From Parapedobacter pyrenivorans_A (GTDB taxonomy: Bacteria; Bacteroidota; Bacteroidia; Sphingobacteriales; Sphingobacteriaceae): a DNA stretch of 64,000 bases. A model generated the notes under the pieces. That model worked only from the letters and a program-made list of their open reading frames with translations. It did no database searches and was not told where the DNA came from. Below are positions 25,089 to 33,324 of the stretch, one piece after another (the stretch's first letter is position 1; every line of letters starts with the position of its first letter). The stretch covers positions 1 to 64,000 of the forward strand of contig NZ_JBHEUZ010000009.1 in assembly GCF_041925275.1 (NCBI RefSeq). Direction: 5' to 3'. The position numbers were made by a program, and so were the translations under genes.

Positions 25089-25220
25089 ATTTCCGATGTT
25101 TCCAATCTTTCCTTCGTCCTTCCGGATTTTCCTACAGGTTTCCGGAATTTCCGATTGATTTCCGAGGCGTTTCCGGGGCAGTACCTGCTATTTCCCATTA
25201 CGGTTTACCGTATTTCCGCG
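25089..25220. repeat. Cluster of TTTCCG hexamers
   Basis: Six exact TTTCCG copies and several near copies (TTTCCA, TTTCCT, CTTCCG) occur within 132 bases upstream of the gene at 25248. The rest of the spacer 24904-25247 shows no gene. Confidence 0.5.
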
Positions 25221-25247
25221 TGGGCCGGTTGACTTAATTTTGAAGCG

Positions 25248-26144
25248 ATGTTTGAAGAATTTAAACAAGAAGTACTAGCAGCCTACCTCGCGATGCGGGA
25301 TGGACACGTGTTACCCCTAGATTTGGAAAACCTGACGCGAAATGGCCTAAAACGCCATGCACAACGCATACTCGCCGACAGGTACGACCGGAAAGATGAC
25401 GAGGTTATCCGGCAATTCTTCGATCCACAAAATGGGCGCGCAACCCACGAAGAGCGCATTGAACATTTCGAATTGGATGGGTTTAGGCCGCTGGTCCTAT
25501 TTATGCAGGAGCGGACGAGAAATCCGCATGAACGGGTTGTAAAAATTCTCGCTTGGCTGATTGATTTCGAGCCGAGGCCATATGCAGAATGGCAAAGGAT
25601 GAGGCATGGCGAACGCGAGGCGACGAATGACAGCGAAGTGGCCCCCGGAGGACATCAAACGGCAGGTACCGAAATCGGGGGCGATAAACTAAAACCCGAA
25701 GGGCCTACCCTGCCACCGGATCCAGAGCCCGGCACAACCAAAGTTCCACAAATCAAGCGCGTATGGTATTTCGTAGGTACCGCTATATTATTATTGTCCG
25801 GTATGACCGTCTATTTCGTGATATGCCGCCCCGAATGCCTGGATAAGCAATGTATGCATTGGTTCAACGACCGCTATGTGGCCGTTTGTTGCGGCAAGCA
25901 ACTACCGGGAGTTACCGTGGTGGCCCTCAATCCACACGAACTGGAGCATTTCAGGAAAATAACCCGAACAGATACACTGACGGCCGCACATGCCAATAAA
26001 GTATGGTACTCCAAAATCGACAATAACGTTGAATTTTTCACAGCTCCGGCGGCCCATCACCCCGTATATCGAGATCGATCCCTAAAAGCCGCCACCGTAG
26101 GTATTATAGAGAAATATGCGGGGCGGCATCGGCGTAGTGATTGA
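25248..26144 (+). CDS. Unrecognised single-pass membrane protein
   Basis: The 298-residue protein has a charged helical cytoplasmic domain (1-125), a Pro/Gly/Thr-rich linker (about 125-165), one membrane helix (VWYFVGTAILLLSGMTVYFV, about 168-187) and an outer domain with four Cys residues at the beginning (CRPECLDKQCMHW) and a further CC pair. The C-terminal motif NNVEFFTAPAAHHPVYRDRS recurs, as I recall, in other Sphingobacteriaceae membrane proteins of unknown function. The layout (inner regulator-like domain, helix, outer sensor) would fit transmembrane signalling. A TAATTTTG box ends 5 bases before the ATG and would give an almost leaderless message. Confidence 0.7.
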   Translation: MFEEFKQEVLAAYLAMRDGHVLPLDLENLTRNGLKRHAQRILADRYDRKDDEVIRQFFDPQNGRATHEERIEHFELDGFRPLVLFMQERTRNPHERVVKILAWLIDFEPRPYAEWQRMRHGEREATNDSEVAPGGHQTAGTEIGGDKLKPEGPTLPPDPEPGTTKVPQIKRVWYFVGTAILLLSGMTVYFVICRPECLDKQCMHWFNDRYVAVCCGKQLPGVTVVALNPHELEHFRKITRTDTLTAAHANKVWYSKIDNNVEFFTAPAAHHPVYRDRSLKAATVGIIEKYAGRHRRSD

Positions 26145-26183
26145 GCGCGCAAAACTTCCGCTGGTTGCCAAAGTCGCTTCCGA

Positions 26184-27137
26184 CTAAAAGCCGGGCACAG
26201 AAAACGGCGTGTACCCTGTCGGGTCAAAGCTATATTCGCCATCCTCGATGCCGGTAACTGCTATCGCAAATCCGCTACCGGTAAGTTTATACATCAGATA
26301 AGTCACTCCGTTTACCTGAATATACCCCACGTTAAAGAAGCCCACGCACGCAAACTCCTCGGGCGGCAGCAGTACGTCGGTAGCTGGCACGAGCCATATG
26401 TTCATTTGCGCGCCATCATCGTCCGTACCGGTATATTCCTCCGCGTACAGTGCTGTTTGCAGGAACCGTTCGCGTTTGCCCGTCTTCTTGAAATCGCGAT
26501 GGAAACGCTCAAGGTTCTCCACATCTTCCGGCGATACGCCGTAGGTCATCCCGATGGGCATATCCATAACCCATTTCTTTCCCTCAGGATCGACCATGTA
26601 GGTTTTCATAACGCGGTGCTGCATGAATGCATCCACGCGCACAGCCCCTTCCAGCGGGGCCATCGCCTGGAAGGATTCGTTGGGCATAAACGCCTCGCCC
26701 TGCTTGATGTTCAGGAAAAAATAGCCGGTATAGGCCTCCCCGTCGGCATTGGCCGTAAAACTGATCCGCTTGGTGTTGTTCGGAAATGCAAAACACCCAT
26801 GGTCAAGTACGTATTGCTTGAAATCAAAACCCTCGCCGAATTGCGCCGCTCCCGCACCGCTGTATTTCCGGTCAATGGATTCGAGCGACTGGCCCTCCTC
26901 GATCACTGGTGCGCAATCCACCAATACGAGCACTGCCCCGGTTTCAGCAGCCGCAAAGAAATTGTTCTTATTCAACAGCTGATCGATCTCAGCGCGCGTT
27001 AGGGCTACCGAGTAAAACGTGCAGCCCGCTTCAGCAACACATGTTGCCACCGTCTCGGTTTTGATGACCTCACTCTCTTTCGATTTGCAGCTAAGTGCCA
27101 TCACCACGCAAACCATTAGTCCGGTTCTAACATGCAT
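26184..27137 (-). CDS. Lipoprotein of unknown function
   Basis: The 317-residue protein is secreted: MHVRTGLMVCVVMALSCKSK carries a lipobox-like LSC. An ATG at 27158 would overlap the previous gene and add seven residues, so I choose 27137. The mature part begins with ATCVAEAGCTFYSVALTRAE, which resembles the start of the mature protein from 29065-29943 (ATCISGEGCTF), indicating distant paralogy. No catalytic motif is recognised. It is the last gene of the minus-strand envelope operon that starts with the OmpA-domain gene. Confidence 0.7.
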   Translation of the reverse strand: MHVRTGLMVCVVMALSCKSKESEVIKTETVATCVAEAGCTFYSVALTRAEIDQLLNKNNFFAAAETGAVLVLVDCAPVIEEGQSLESIDRKYSGAGAAQFGEGFDFKQYVLDHGCFAFPNNTKRISFTANADGEAYTGYFFLNIKQGEAFMPNESFQAMAPLEGAVRVDAFMQHRVMKTYMVDPEGKKWVMDMPIGMTYGVSPEDVENLERFHRDFKKTGKRERFLQTALYAEEYTGTDDDGAQMNIWLVPATDVLLPPEEFACVGFFNVGYIQVNGVTYLMYKLTGSGFAIAVTGIEDGEYSFDPTGYTPFSVPGF

Positions 27138-27144
27138 TATCGCT

Positions 27145-27903
27145 TTATTTATTGTCATAATCCTCTAAGTTTATTTCATAATAGTTATCTGAAATCGCGG
27201 TCAGCCGATGGCGTACACGGTGTGTCCCCGATTCGGTATCGGCGGCAACCTCGATTTTACCGGCCGGCACATGGGGCATGAAGTGCACCGGCAGTTTGGC
27301 GTCGGCGATCCGTCTATTGAAATAGACAAGTGCACGCATATCCACCGTGGTATCGGCCAGCCAAACCATGCTGCGCTCTTCCGTTTGCTGGTAATCCACC
27401 TGATAGGCTACGGCTTGCAGGGTAGGCCAGCCGTAGTCGTTTTCACCAAAAGCGCGCGTGTCCCCGACGGGTTGCAGCCACCCGGCGGGCCCGGCTTCGG
27501 GCTGGGGAAAATCGAGCGTATCACGCAGTAAGGTACGACGCCCCCCTTCATCGCGATAAGCGGTGATGTACTCGCCCGTAGGCAGCGCCAGCACCCAATC
27601 GGCCATTTCGTCTGTACCGCCGTATGTTTCAGCAGTAAGCAGCCAAGCGCCCGTGCTATCGTCCTGGTAAACCGTCATCTCGCCGGATCGGCCGTGTTCG
27701 CCTTCAGGTATCCACGTGTTTTCATAGTCCCAGTGCCACGAATGGTAAAACGTATATTTCCCTTGGATTGGTGGATGATCGGCCTCTACGGAAGCCACCG
27801 AGGCAGCTGGCGAGGCAAGCGCAGCGGCAGACTGCCGCGCTTCGGGCAAACTGCACGCGCTAGCAAGCAGCCCGAGCCCCATTACTAAACGGACTTGAAC
27901 CAT
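27145..27903 (-). CDS. Lipoprotein of unknown function
   Basis: The 252-residue protein starts MVQVRLVMGLGLLASACSLP, with the lipidated Cys at about 17. The longer frame upstream is discarded because it overlaps the DUF4870 gene. The start I use overlaps that gene's end by 19 bases; an ATG at 27882 would remove the overlap but lacks a basic n-region. The mature part is rich in Trp, Tyr and Asp (FYHSWHWDYENTW, WVLALPTGEYITAYRDEGG), consistent with a beta-sheet secreted protein. No family recognised. Confidence 0.65.
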   Translation of the reverse strand: MVQVRLVMGLGLLASACSLPEARQSAAALASPAASVASVEADHPPIQGKYTFYHSWHWDYENTWIPEGEHGRSGEMTVYQDDSTGAWLLTAETYGGTDEMADWVLALPTGEYITAYRDEGGRRTLLRDTLDFPQPEAGPAGWLQPVGDTRAFGENDYGWPTLQAVAYQVDYQQTEERSMVWLADTTVDMRALVYFNRRIADAKLPVHFMPHVPAGKIEVAADTESGTHRVRHRLTAISDNYYEINLEDYDNK

Positions 27904-28235
27904 TCCTGATAATATTTTCCCATTACAGGTACCGCCTTTTCCTGCCCGTTGAGGGCGGCGATTAACCCCATCACCCAGCAAACGAACAGGAAGATTACCC
28001 CCACGATGCAGACAATCCACCCGAGGATAGGGATAATGTTAATCATGCCCAGGGCCAGGCCGGTGAGCATAATACCGAGGCTCTGCCGGATATGGTAGGC
28101 GGCAAACGGCTGTTTCTTTTCGTTGTTCATCACAAACGCTGCGATAAGCCCGATCAACGTAAGGTATGCGATGATGGCGATGGATTTGTCTGGTTGCTGC
28201 TCTCCGGCTACGGATTGCAATTGGTTGTTCTCCAT
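27885..28235 (-). CDS. DUF4870-type membrane protein
   Basis: The 116-residue protein has three hydrophobic helices (IAIIAYLTLIGLIAAFVM, LGIMLTGLALGMINIIPIL, IVCIVGVIFLFVCWVMGLI) and the FAAYHIRQSLGI motif of the DUF4870 / Tic20-like family. Members are small integral membrane proteins of unknown function, sometimes annotated as 'import component'. It is inserted among secreted-protein genes of one operon. Confidence 0.85.
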   Translation of the reverse strand: MENNQLQSVAGEQQPDKSIAIIAYLTLIGLIAAFVMNNEKKQPFAAYHIRQSLGIMLTGLALGMINIIPILGWIVCIVGVIFLFVCWVMGLIAALNGQEKAVPVMGKYYQEWFKSV

Positions 28236-28259
28236 GGTTTATTTCTATGTATGTTTTTC

Positions 28260-29051
28260 TTAGTTGCAGGCATCCAGTAGTCTTCGGGCCAGTTCAATGG
28301 CCACGGCCTTGTTTTCGTCGTCCGTGTCTTTGGCATCCACCTGCAGGTCGAATTTCACGCCGTTTTCCAGTACCACCAACTCCCGGGTCTCCACATTCCA
28401 AACAGCAGCATCGCCCAGTCCCTCCACCTTGCGGTAGCCCTCGGCCACTTTCTTAAAGGCATCACGAAGCACTCCCGTGGCTTGTTTGGCTGTTTTCTTG
28501 TCTACACCCTGCTTCTCCAGGTTGCCCAGCGCTTCCTGCGCATCCGGGTCGGCAACTTTCCCTTCGTGCATGTCTTCCAGCACCTCGTCAACCAAGGCAT
28601 CCTCTTCCGTCGTCAACGCGCGATAGGAATCGTTGAACTGCTTCAGCGACATCGCTTTGATGCTACCCAGCTGCACATTATCCTTAAACGGAAGCGTATA
28701 GCCACCCCGCTCGCGCACACGTTGGTTGTCGAACGTGTAATTGACGCTGTGGTGTTCGGGTTTCATGATTTTCGTGTATTTCACGTCCATCTTGCTTTCG
28801 TCAAACCCCGTCAGCGCCAACACCATGTCTTTGGTGAGCAACTCGTCGTATTTTTCCTGGTAAGCTAGTAGGCATTTGTTCCCCCCGGACGCATCCGGGT
28901 CTGCCTCACGGCGTTTCTCGGCGGTTGCGATGGCATCGTTGATGTCAATGCCGCCGATTTTCCCACCGTCGCTCTTGTTGCTTCCTTCGCCGCAGGCGCT
29001 GACCGCCAAGCCCATGGCGACCATCGGAATCAGGAATGTGTTTTTGTTCAT
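28260..29051 (-). CDS. Lipoprotein with GLGDAAVW motif
   Basis: The 263-residue lipoprotein has signal MNKNTFLIPMVAMGLAVSAC. The mature part is helical and charged, and contains KVEGLGDAAVWNVETRELVV followed by a strand and a C-terminal helix (ELARRLLDACN). This C-terminal block matches that of the 29948-30631 protein, so the two are paralogues in one operon. Function unknown. Confidence 0.75.
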   Translation of the reverse strand: MNKNTFLIPMVAMGLAVSACGEGSNKSDGGKIGGIDINDAIATAEKRREADPDASGGNKCLLAYQEKYDELLTKDMVLALTGFDESKMDVKYTKIMKPEHHSVNYTFDNQRVRERGGYTLPFKDNVQLGSIKAMSLKQFNDSYRALTTEEDALVDEVLEDMHEGKVADPDAQEALGNLEKQGVDKKTAKQATGVLRDAFKKVAEGYRKVEGLGDAAVWNVETRELVVLENGVKFDLQVDAKDTDDENKAVAIELARRLLDACN

Positions 29052-29064
29052 GGGTTTTCTATCG

Positions 29065-29943
29065 TTAGTTGTTTTTGGATTTCACAGGTAACAATTCATC
29101 CGGGTTGCCCTTGGATTTGACCGGGAGCAGGTCATCGTTCTGTCCCTTGGACTTCACGGGTAATAAATCATCCGCGGGGTCACCTTTCGACCGGACCGGA
29201 AGCAGGTCATCCTCCTCCGTTTCACCGAGTGGGTCCCCAGCCTCTTCACCGTCCGCCGCCATGCAGGCAAACGATACCGGCACGGTAACATGGCACGGAT
29301 CATGCGCCGGAACGGTTACCGTGATCTCGAAAGCCCCCTCAATCAATTCATCGTTTACGATGGTTGCATTATACACCAACTTCATCGGGCTCGCCATCCC
29401 TCCACCGAAATCCATCACGCCCCGGAACCGGTTGGGCGCCACGGTTACCCAGCGCATATTGGCGTTGTCCAGCAAAAACTCAGGCCGGAAAGGCTTGGGA
29501 AACCTGATGGCACCCGCCTGCTGAATACCCTGTATACGGCTCACGTATGTCCCTACATCCACCACACAGGGCGACGCTACCGGCGTGCCGGTGCCCCCCT
29601 CCCATTTACCATCCCTGGGCTGCACCTGCGGATCGAACAGGTATATCATCGTATAGCCGTCGCCGCCATACAAGCGATCCAGCTCACTACGCGTCAGTTC
29701 GCGTTCAATGTAGGTCTTCCAATCGCCTCCCACCTTCGCATGCACCAGCAGGTCGTCATTGCCAATGGAAGAATACACGTTATCGGTGCCTAAAACCACG
29801 TCCATTTCTTCGCCCGTCACATCCAGCAACCGGAAGGTACACCCTTCTCCGGAGATGCACGTTGCCTGCAATACGTTGTCTTTTCCGTGAGCCGCGGCCA
29901 TTGTTAAAAGTCCAACGGCCAACATTGTCGATAAAACCTTCAT
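29065..29943 (-). CDS. Secreted protein with C-terminal LLPVKSK repeats
   Basis: The 292-residue protein starts MKVLSTMLAVGLLTMAAAHG (signal peptide); the frame 13 residues upstream is rejected. The mature domain begins ATCISGEGCTFRLLDVTGEE, followed by a beta-rich region that includes GGGMASPMKLVYNATIVND. The last 50 or so residues are four near-identical copies of DDLLPVKSKG separated by 2-4 residues. Such a repeat could be a binding or cross-linking tail; the spacing is too short for known cell-wall repeats. It is not a recognised T9SS or GPI-like signal. Confidence 0.75.
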   Translation of the reverse strand: MKVLSTMLAVGLLTMAAAHGKDNVLQATCISGEGCTFRLLDVTGEEMDVVLGTDNVYSSIGNDDLLVHAKVGGDWKTYIERELTRSELDRLYGGDGYTMIYLFDPQVQPRDGKWEGGTGTPVASPCVVDVGTYVSRIQGIQQAGAIRFPKPFRPEFLLDNANMRWVTVAPNRFRGVMDFGGGMASPMKLVYNATIVNDELIEGAFEITVTVPAHDPCHVTVPVSFACMAADGEEAGDPLGETEEDDLLPVRSKGDPADDLLPVKSKGQNDDLLPVKSKGNPDELLPVKSKNN

Positions 29944-29947
29944 CTTT

Positions 29948-30631
29948 TTATTGATTATCAAAAACCAATTGAGCAAACGCAATCGCCTTCTTTTTATTTA
30001 CTTCGGGATCATCCCCGAAGTTCGTGGTAACAGTAAACGCTACGCCATCTGCATACACATGAAGTACCTGCGTGGGCATTTCCCACACGGCGGCATCACC
30101 GACACCTTCGAGCGGCTGCAGCGATAGGCTTTTCGCCGTTTCGGCGAGATAGTTGGCCTGCGCAATCGCTACATCGGCATCTACCGACTCATCATTTACC
30201 AGTGCATCGATGGCTGCCTTGATACCTACCGACGTGCCGTACCGCTGGTTGAAGGTTTCCATATCCATGGCTTCGATGTTGGCCAAGCCGACCGAATGGT
30301 GCCTGAGTACGCTCACCGCCTCGCCCGAAAGCGTGGTAAAGGATATGGTGCCCGGTGCCTCCCAATGGAAAGCCATTTTTTTTAGCGCGGGGTCCTTGTC
30401 ATAATCTTCCACATGCCGTGCAATGCGTTCCGCGGGGATACCGGCCCACTCAGCGATATCACCGACGGCAATTAGTTGATCGGGATGCCCAGCGGCAGCC
30501 AGCAACGCAGCACCGTCAAATGACGAAGGAACCTCTGCTTTGTTTGCATTTCCCGCACAAGAAATGGCCATGCTCCCGCCCAACAGTAAGGCCGCGAGCC
30601 ACTGCGGTGTACGATTGAAAATTCGTTTCAT
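29948..30631 (-). CDS. Lipoprotein with GVGDAAVW motif, paralogue of 28260-29051
   Basis: The 227-residue lipoprotein is taken from MKRIFNRTPQWLAALLLGGS, with the lipidated Cys in AISCAGN. Upstream in-frame residues lie inside the OmpA gene and are Arg-rich noise. PLEGVGDAAVWEMPTQVLHV and the final KKKAIAFAQLVF block match the paralogue two genes downstream. It begins 14 bases after the OmpA-domain gene. Function unknown. Confidence 0.75.
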   Translation of the reverse strand: MKRIFNRTPQWLAALLLGGSMAISCAGNANKAEVPSSFDGAALLAAAGHPDQLIAVGDIAEWAGIPAERIARHVEDYDKDPALKKMAFHWEAPGTISFTTLSGEAVSVLRHHSVGLANIEAMDMETFNQRYGTSVGIKAAIDALVNDESVDADVAIAQANYLAETAKSLSLQPLEGVGDAAVWEMPTQVLHVYADGVAFTVTTNFGDDPEVNKKKAIAFAQLVFDNQ

Positions 30632-30644
30632 GGCTAACCAGCGG

Positions 30645-31976
30645 TTACTGTTGAATAAATTCCACGCGCCTGTTCTGTGCCTTACCGGCAGCCGTCGCAT
30701 TGGATTCCACGGGTTCCGTTTCACCCTTACCATCGCTGGTAAAGCGCGACGCATCCAGTCCGAACTCGTTGACCAGCGCATTTTTCACGGATGCCGCGCG
30801 GCGGATAGACAGCGCCAGATTGGCTTCTTCCGCACCATCACTGTCGGTGTGGCCCACAATGTGGAAGTTGCCGGGCATTTCGCCGATGGCGTTGGCGATT
30901 TCATTCAAGGTAGCCCATGATTCGGGCTTGATACGCGCTGAATTAACGTCGAAATAAATCGTGCGGGAAATAAATTTCTTCTCGGCGGCGATTTCCTTGT
31001 TCACTGCTTTGGCAGTTACCGCACCGCCGCCGCCCACACGGATGTTGGTGATATACGTGCCATCGCCCCACATATTGTTTGCAAAAACCAACCCGTATGG
31101 TCCCGGTTTGGGAAGTCCATTGGGCAGGTCGATGTATTGGGTCTCGTTTACGTACAGGGCAATGGCTTTACCCTTCCGGGCGATGGAAACACGGTTCACC
31201 TCCCCATTCAGCCACCCATCCCGGTAGGTGCTATCGTGCAGCGTCATTTCTTCTTGCGAAAGATTGCCATCGTATTCCATCTTTGCGCCAAGGTTCAGCG
31301 AGCCTCCTCCTCCCGATGGATGGATATCCAATATAAGTTGTGGATCGGCGCTAAACCACTGATCGTAGGCGGCTCGATCGGTCATCTTTTGGACAATCAC
31401 GACTTTCAGCCCGCTCATCATTTCGCTCATCGTTTCCGGATCGGCATACATATCAAACTCAATGGTAAAATTATCCGGAAAATCATTGAATGCATTCGGG
31501 AAACTCAGCCCTTCCGTCGGTGTGCGGAGCCACCTGTCCGCACTGCCGGCAATGGTGGTAATCGCCGGTTCACCTTTCGCGCCGGTAACCGTCCATTGTG
31601 CAGGGCCGCTACCCAAGGAGGTGTTTGCAAAATCCTCGAAAAACAGCGTCTTTTCGCCCGGCACGAAATCAAAATCGCGGTAAGTGCTGAAATCGGTATC
31701 GTCACCATCCGATGCGCCACCACCTGACGACTGCTTCCCGGGCGATTTTTTCGTACCCGAGGCACCTCCCTCTTCGCTTTTCTCCTTTTTCTTCTTGAAT
31801 ATCGATCCATCGAAGATTTTATCCAACGTATTGTCTACCTTCTGATCGATCTTGTCCTCGGTTTTCCGGATCGTGGTTTCCTTGGTTCGGTTTACAACGC
31901 GCTCACCCACCGATTCCTGGGCCAAAACCAGCTGGGCAATCAGTAAGACGGGCAATGCAAGCAATTTTCCTTTCAT
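30645..31976 (-). CDS. OmpA-domain outer membrane/peptidoglycan-binding protein
   Basis: The 443-residue protein has a signal peptide (MKGKLLALPVLLIAQLVLAQ), a charged region with KETTIRKTEDKIDQKVDNTL, a Ser/Gly-rich linker, a concanavalin-like beta-sandwich (about 110-320, with GWLNGEVNRVSIARKGKAIA) and a C-terminal OmpA domain (IYFDVNSARIKPESWATLNE, FHIVGHTDSDG, LALSIRRAASVKNAL, NRRVEF). The OmpA part binds diaminopimelate in peptidoglycan through the conserved Asp and Arg. This fusion is common in Bacteroidota. It opens the minus-strand envelope operon and is divergent from the ECF sigma gene, with about 105 bases between. Confidence 0.9.
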   Translation of the reverse strand: MKGKLLALPVLLIAQLVLAQESVGERVVNRTKETTIRKTEDKIDQKVDNTLDKIFDGSIFKKKKEKSEEGGASGTKKSPGKQSSGGGASDGDDTDFSTYRDFDFVPGEKTLFFEDFANTSLGSGPAQWTVTGAKGEPAITTIAGSADRWLRTPTEGLSFPNAFNDFPDNFTIEFDMYADPETMSEMMSGLKVVIVQKMTDRAAYDQWFSADPQLILDIHPSGGGGSLNLGAKMEYDGNLSQEEMTLHDSTYRDGWLNGEVNRVSIARKGKAIALYVNETQYIDLPNGLPKPGPYGLVFANNMWGDGTYITNIRVGGGGAVTAKAVNKEIAAEKKFISRTIYFDVNSARIKPESWATLNEIANAIGEMPGNFHIVGHTDSDGAEEANLALSIRRAASVKNALVNEFGLDASRFTSDGKGETEPVESNATAAGKAQNRRVEFIQQ

Positions 31977-32057
31977 GGCAAATACAATTATTTTTCCATT
32001 AGTGTGCCGCCCGATGAAAAGTAAACATGCTGCCTAAAAAAAATTGAAACTTTTGTT

Positions 32058-32064
32058 TACTTTG
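32058..32064 (+). promoter_or_regulatory. Possible -7 promoter element of the ECF sigma gene
   Basis: TACTTTG, close to the Bacteroidota -7 consensus TAnnTTTG, lies 18 bases before the ATG of the sigma factor gene. No clear -33 TTTG at ideal spacing was identified, so this is tentative. Confidence 0.35.
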
Positions 32065-32081
32065 CCGCCGATCAACTACTA

Positions 32082-32618
32082 ATGGAAAAAGACAGCGTTC
32101 TTCTTGATGGATTGAAAAATGGCTCGGATCGTACAGTTATCCGGATATATGACGCTTATAAAGCCGACTTTATCCGTTTTGCGGCAAGGTACCCGCTAGC
32201 GTCTGAAGAGGTAACGGATGTTTACCAAGATGCCGTGACCGTACTTTGGGAACACGCCCAGCGGGGCCGGCTGGATGCCCTGAAGAGCAGTATCAAAACC
32301 TACCTGTTTGGCGTAGGCAAATACATGCTGTTAAACCGGCTGAAAAAGACAGCGAAGCAGCAGACCCTCACGGACGATGTCGCAGAAATACCCGACCAGC
32401 TGTACGATGAATCCCTTCATCAGGAACGGGTGGAATCGCTTCGGGTGGGTTTTCAGCAGTTGGGCGAACAATGCCGTACCATTTTACGGCTATTTTATTA
32501 CGAAGGAAAGAAACTGGACGAGATCCAGGCACAACTGGGTTATACCAACAAGGATGTATTGAAAAGCCAGAAATCACGCTGTCTCAAACAGCTGAAGGAA
32601 CTAACAAAAGGGAAATGA
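32082..32618 (+). CDS. ECF RNA polymerase sigma factor
   Basis: The 178-residue protein has sigma region 2 (DFIRFAARYPLASEEVTDVY, with VTDVYQDAVTVLWEH) and region 4 (LGEQCRTILRLFYYEGKKLD and the helix-turn-helix QLGYTNKDVLKSQKSRCLKQ). The linker is rich in basic residues. It should direct transcription of a small regulon, possibly the divergent envelope operon beginning with the OmpA gene. The next gene starts 1 base after its stop, which suggests translational coupling with a membrane partner. Confidence 0.93.
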   Translation: MEKDSVLLDGLKNGSDRTVIRIYDAYKADFIRFAARYPLASEEVTDVYQDAVTVLWEHAQRGRLDALKSSIKTYLFGVGKYMLLNRLKKTAKQQTLTDDVAEIPDQLYDESLHQERVESLRVGFQQLGEQCRTILRLFYYEGKKLDEIQAQLGYTNKDVLKSQKSRCLKQLKELTKGK

Positions 32619-32619
32619 T

Positions 32620-33324
32620 ATGAAGCACGAAGAGCTGATAACGGGATATTTCGAAGGCACACTCACGGCCGAACAGCAACGGGCGTTTGAGCAACTGTTG
32701 GTAACGGATGCCGCTTTTGCCCGGGAAGTCGAGTTCCAGCGGGAGGTACGGCAGGCCATCGTGCTAAACGAACGGGCACAATTGAAACAGTTGCTTCGCA
32801 ACCATGAGCAAACGAAGCACAACGCCACCCCCCGTTTACGCTGGTGGCTCGGTGCGGCAGCTGCGGTTTTACTCGTAGTTGGCGGCACCTGGCTATGGCT
32901 GCGCACATCATCGGCACCCGTCCTCTACGCGGCATACTACCAAGCTTATCCCAATACGGTCTTACCAACGGTACGGGGTGGCGCATCCGAATCCACCGCA
33001 CAAGCGGCCTTCCGCGCTTATGACCGGGCGGACTATGCCAACGCAGAGAAATCGTTCGAGACGCTGTACCGGGATACCGGCGAAGCCTATGCATTGCTCT
33101 ATCGAGGGGTTTCCCTCCTCGAACTGGGTCGCTTTGCCGATGCCGATTCGGTGCTCGCGCAATACCCGGCACATCAACCCCTGCACGGCTATGCATGCTG
33201 GTACCGGGCACTGGCCTTGTTGCGGCTGGGCGAACGTGCGCAAGCGCACGAATTATTGCGAGAATTGGCCCAAGGTACCACCCCCCTCGGCCAGACCGCC
33301 CGCGAATTATTGTCGCGGTTGTAG
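32620..33324 (+). CDS. Membrane TPR protein, anti-sigma-like partner
   Basis: The 234-residue protein has an N-terminal cytoplasmic segment resembling that of anti-sigma proteins (HEELITGYFEGTLTAEQQRA), a helix (LGAAAAVLLVVGGTWLWL, about 75-93) and TPR-like repeats outside (FETLYRDTGEAYALLYRGVS). There is no zinc-binding HxxxCxxC motif, so it is not a classical ZAS anti-sigma factor, but the coupling with the ECF gene points to that role. Its end overlaps the convergent CHAT gene by 18 bases. Confidence 0.8.
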   Translation: MKHEELITGYFEGTLTAEQQRAFEQLLVTDAAFAREVEFQREVRQAIVLNERAQLKQLLRNHEQTKHNATPRLRWWLGAAAAVLLVVGGTWLWLRTSSAPVLYAAYYQAYPNTVLPTVRGGASESTAQAAFRAYDRADYANAEKSFETLYRDTGEAYALLYRGVSLLELGRFADADSVLAQYPAHQPLHGYACWYRALALLRLGERAQAHELLRELAQGTTPLGQTARELLSRL

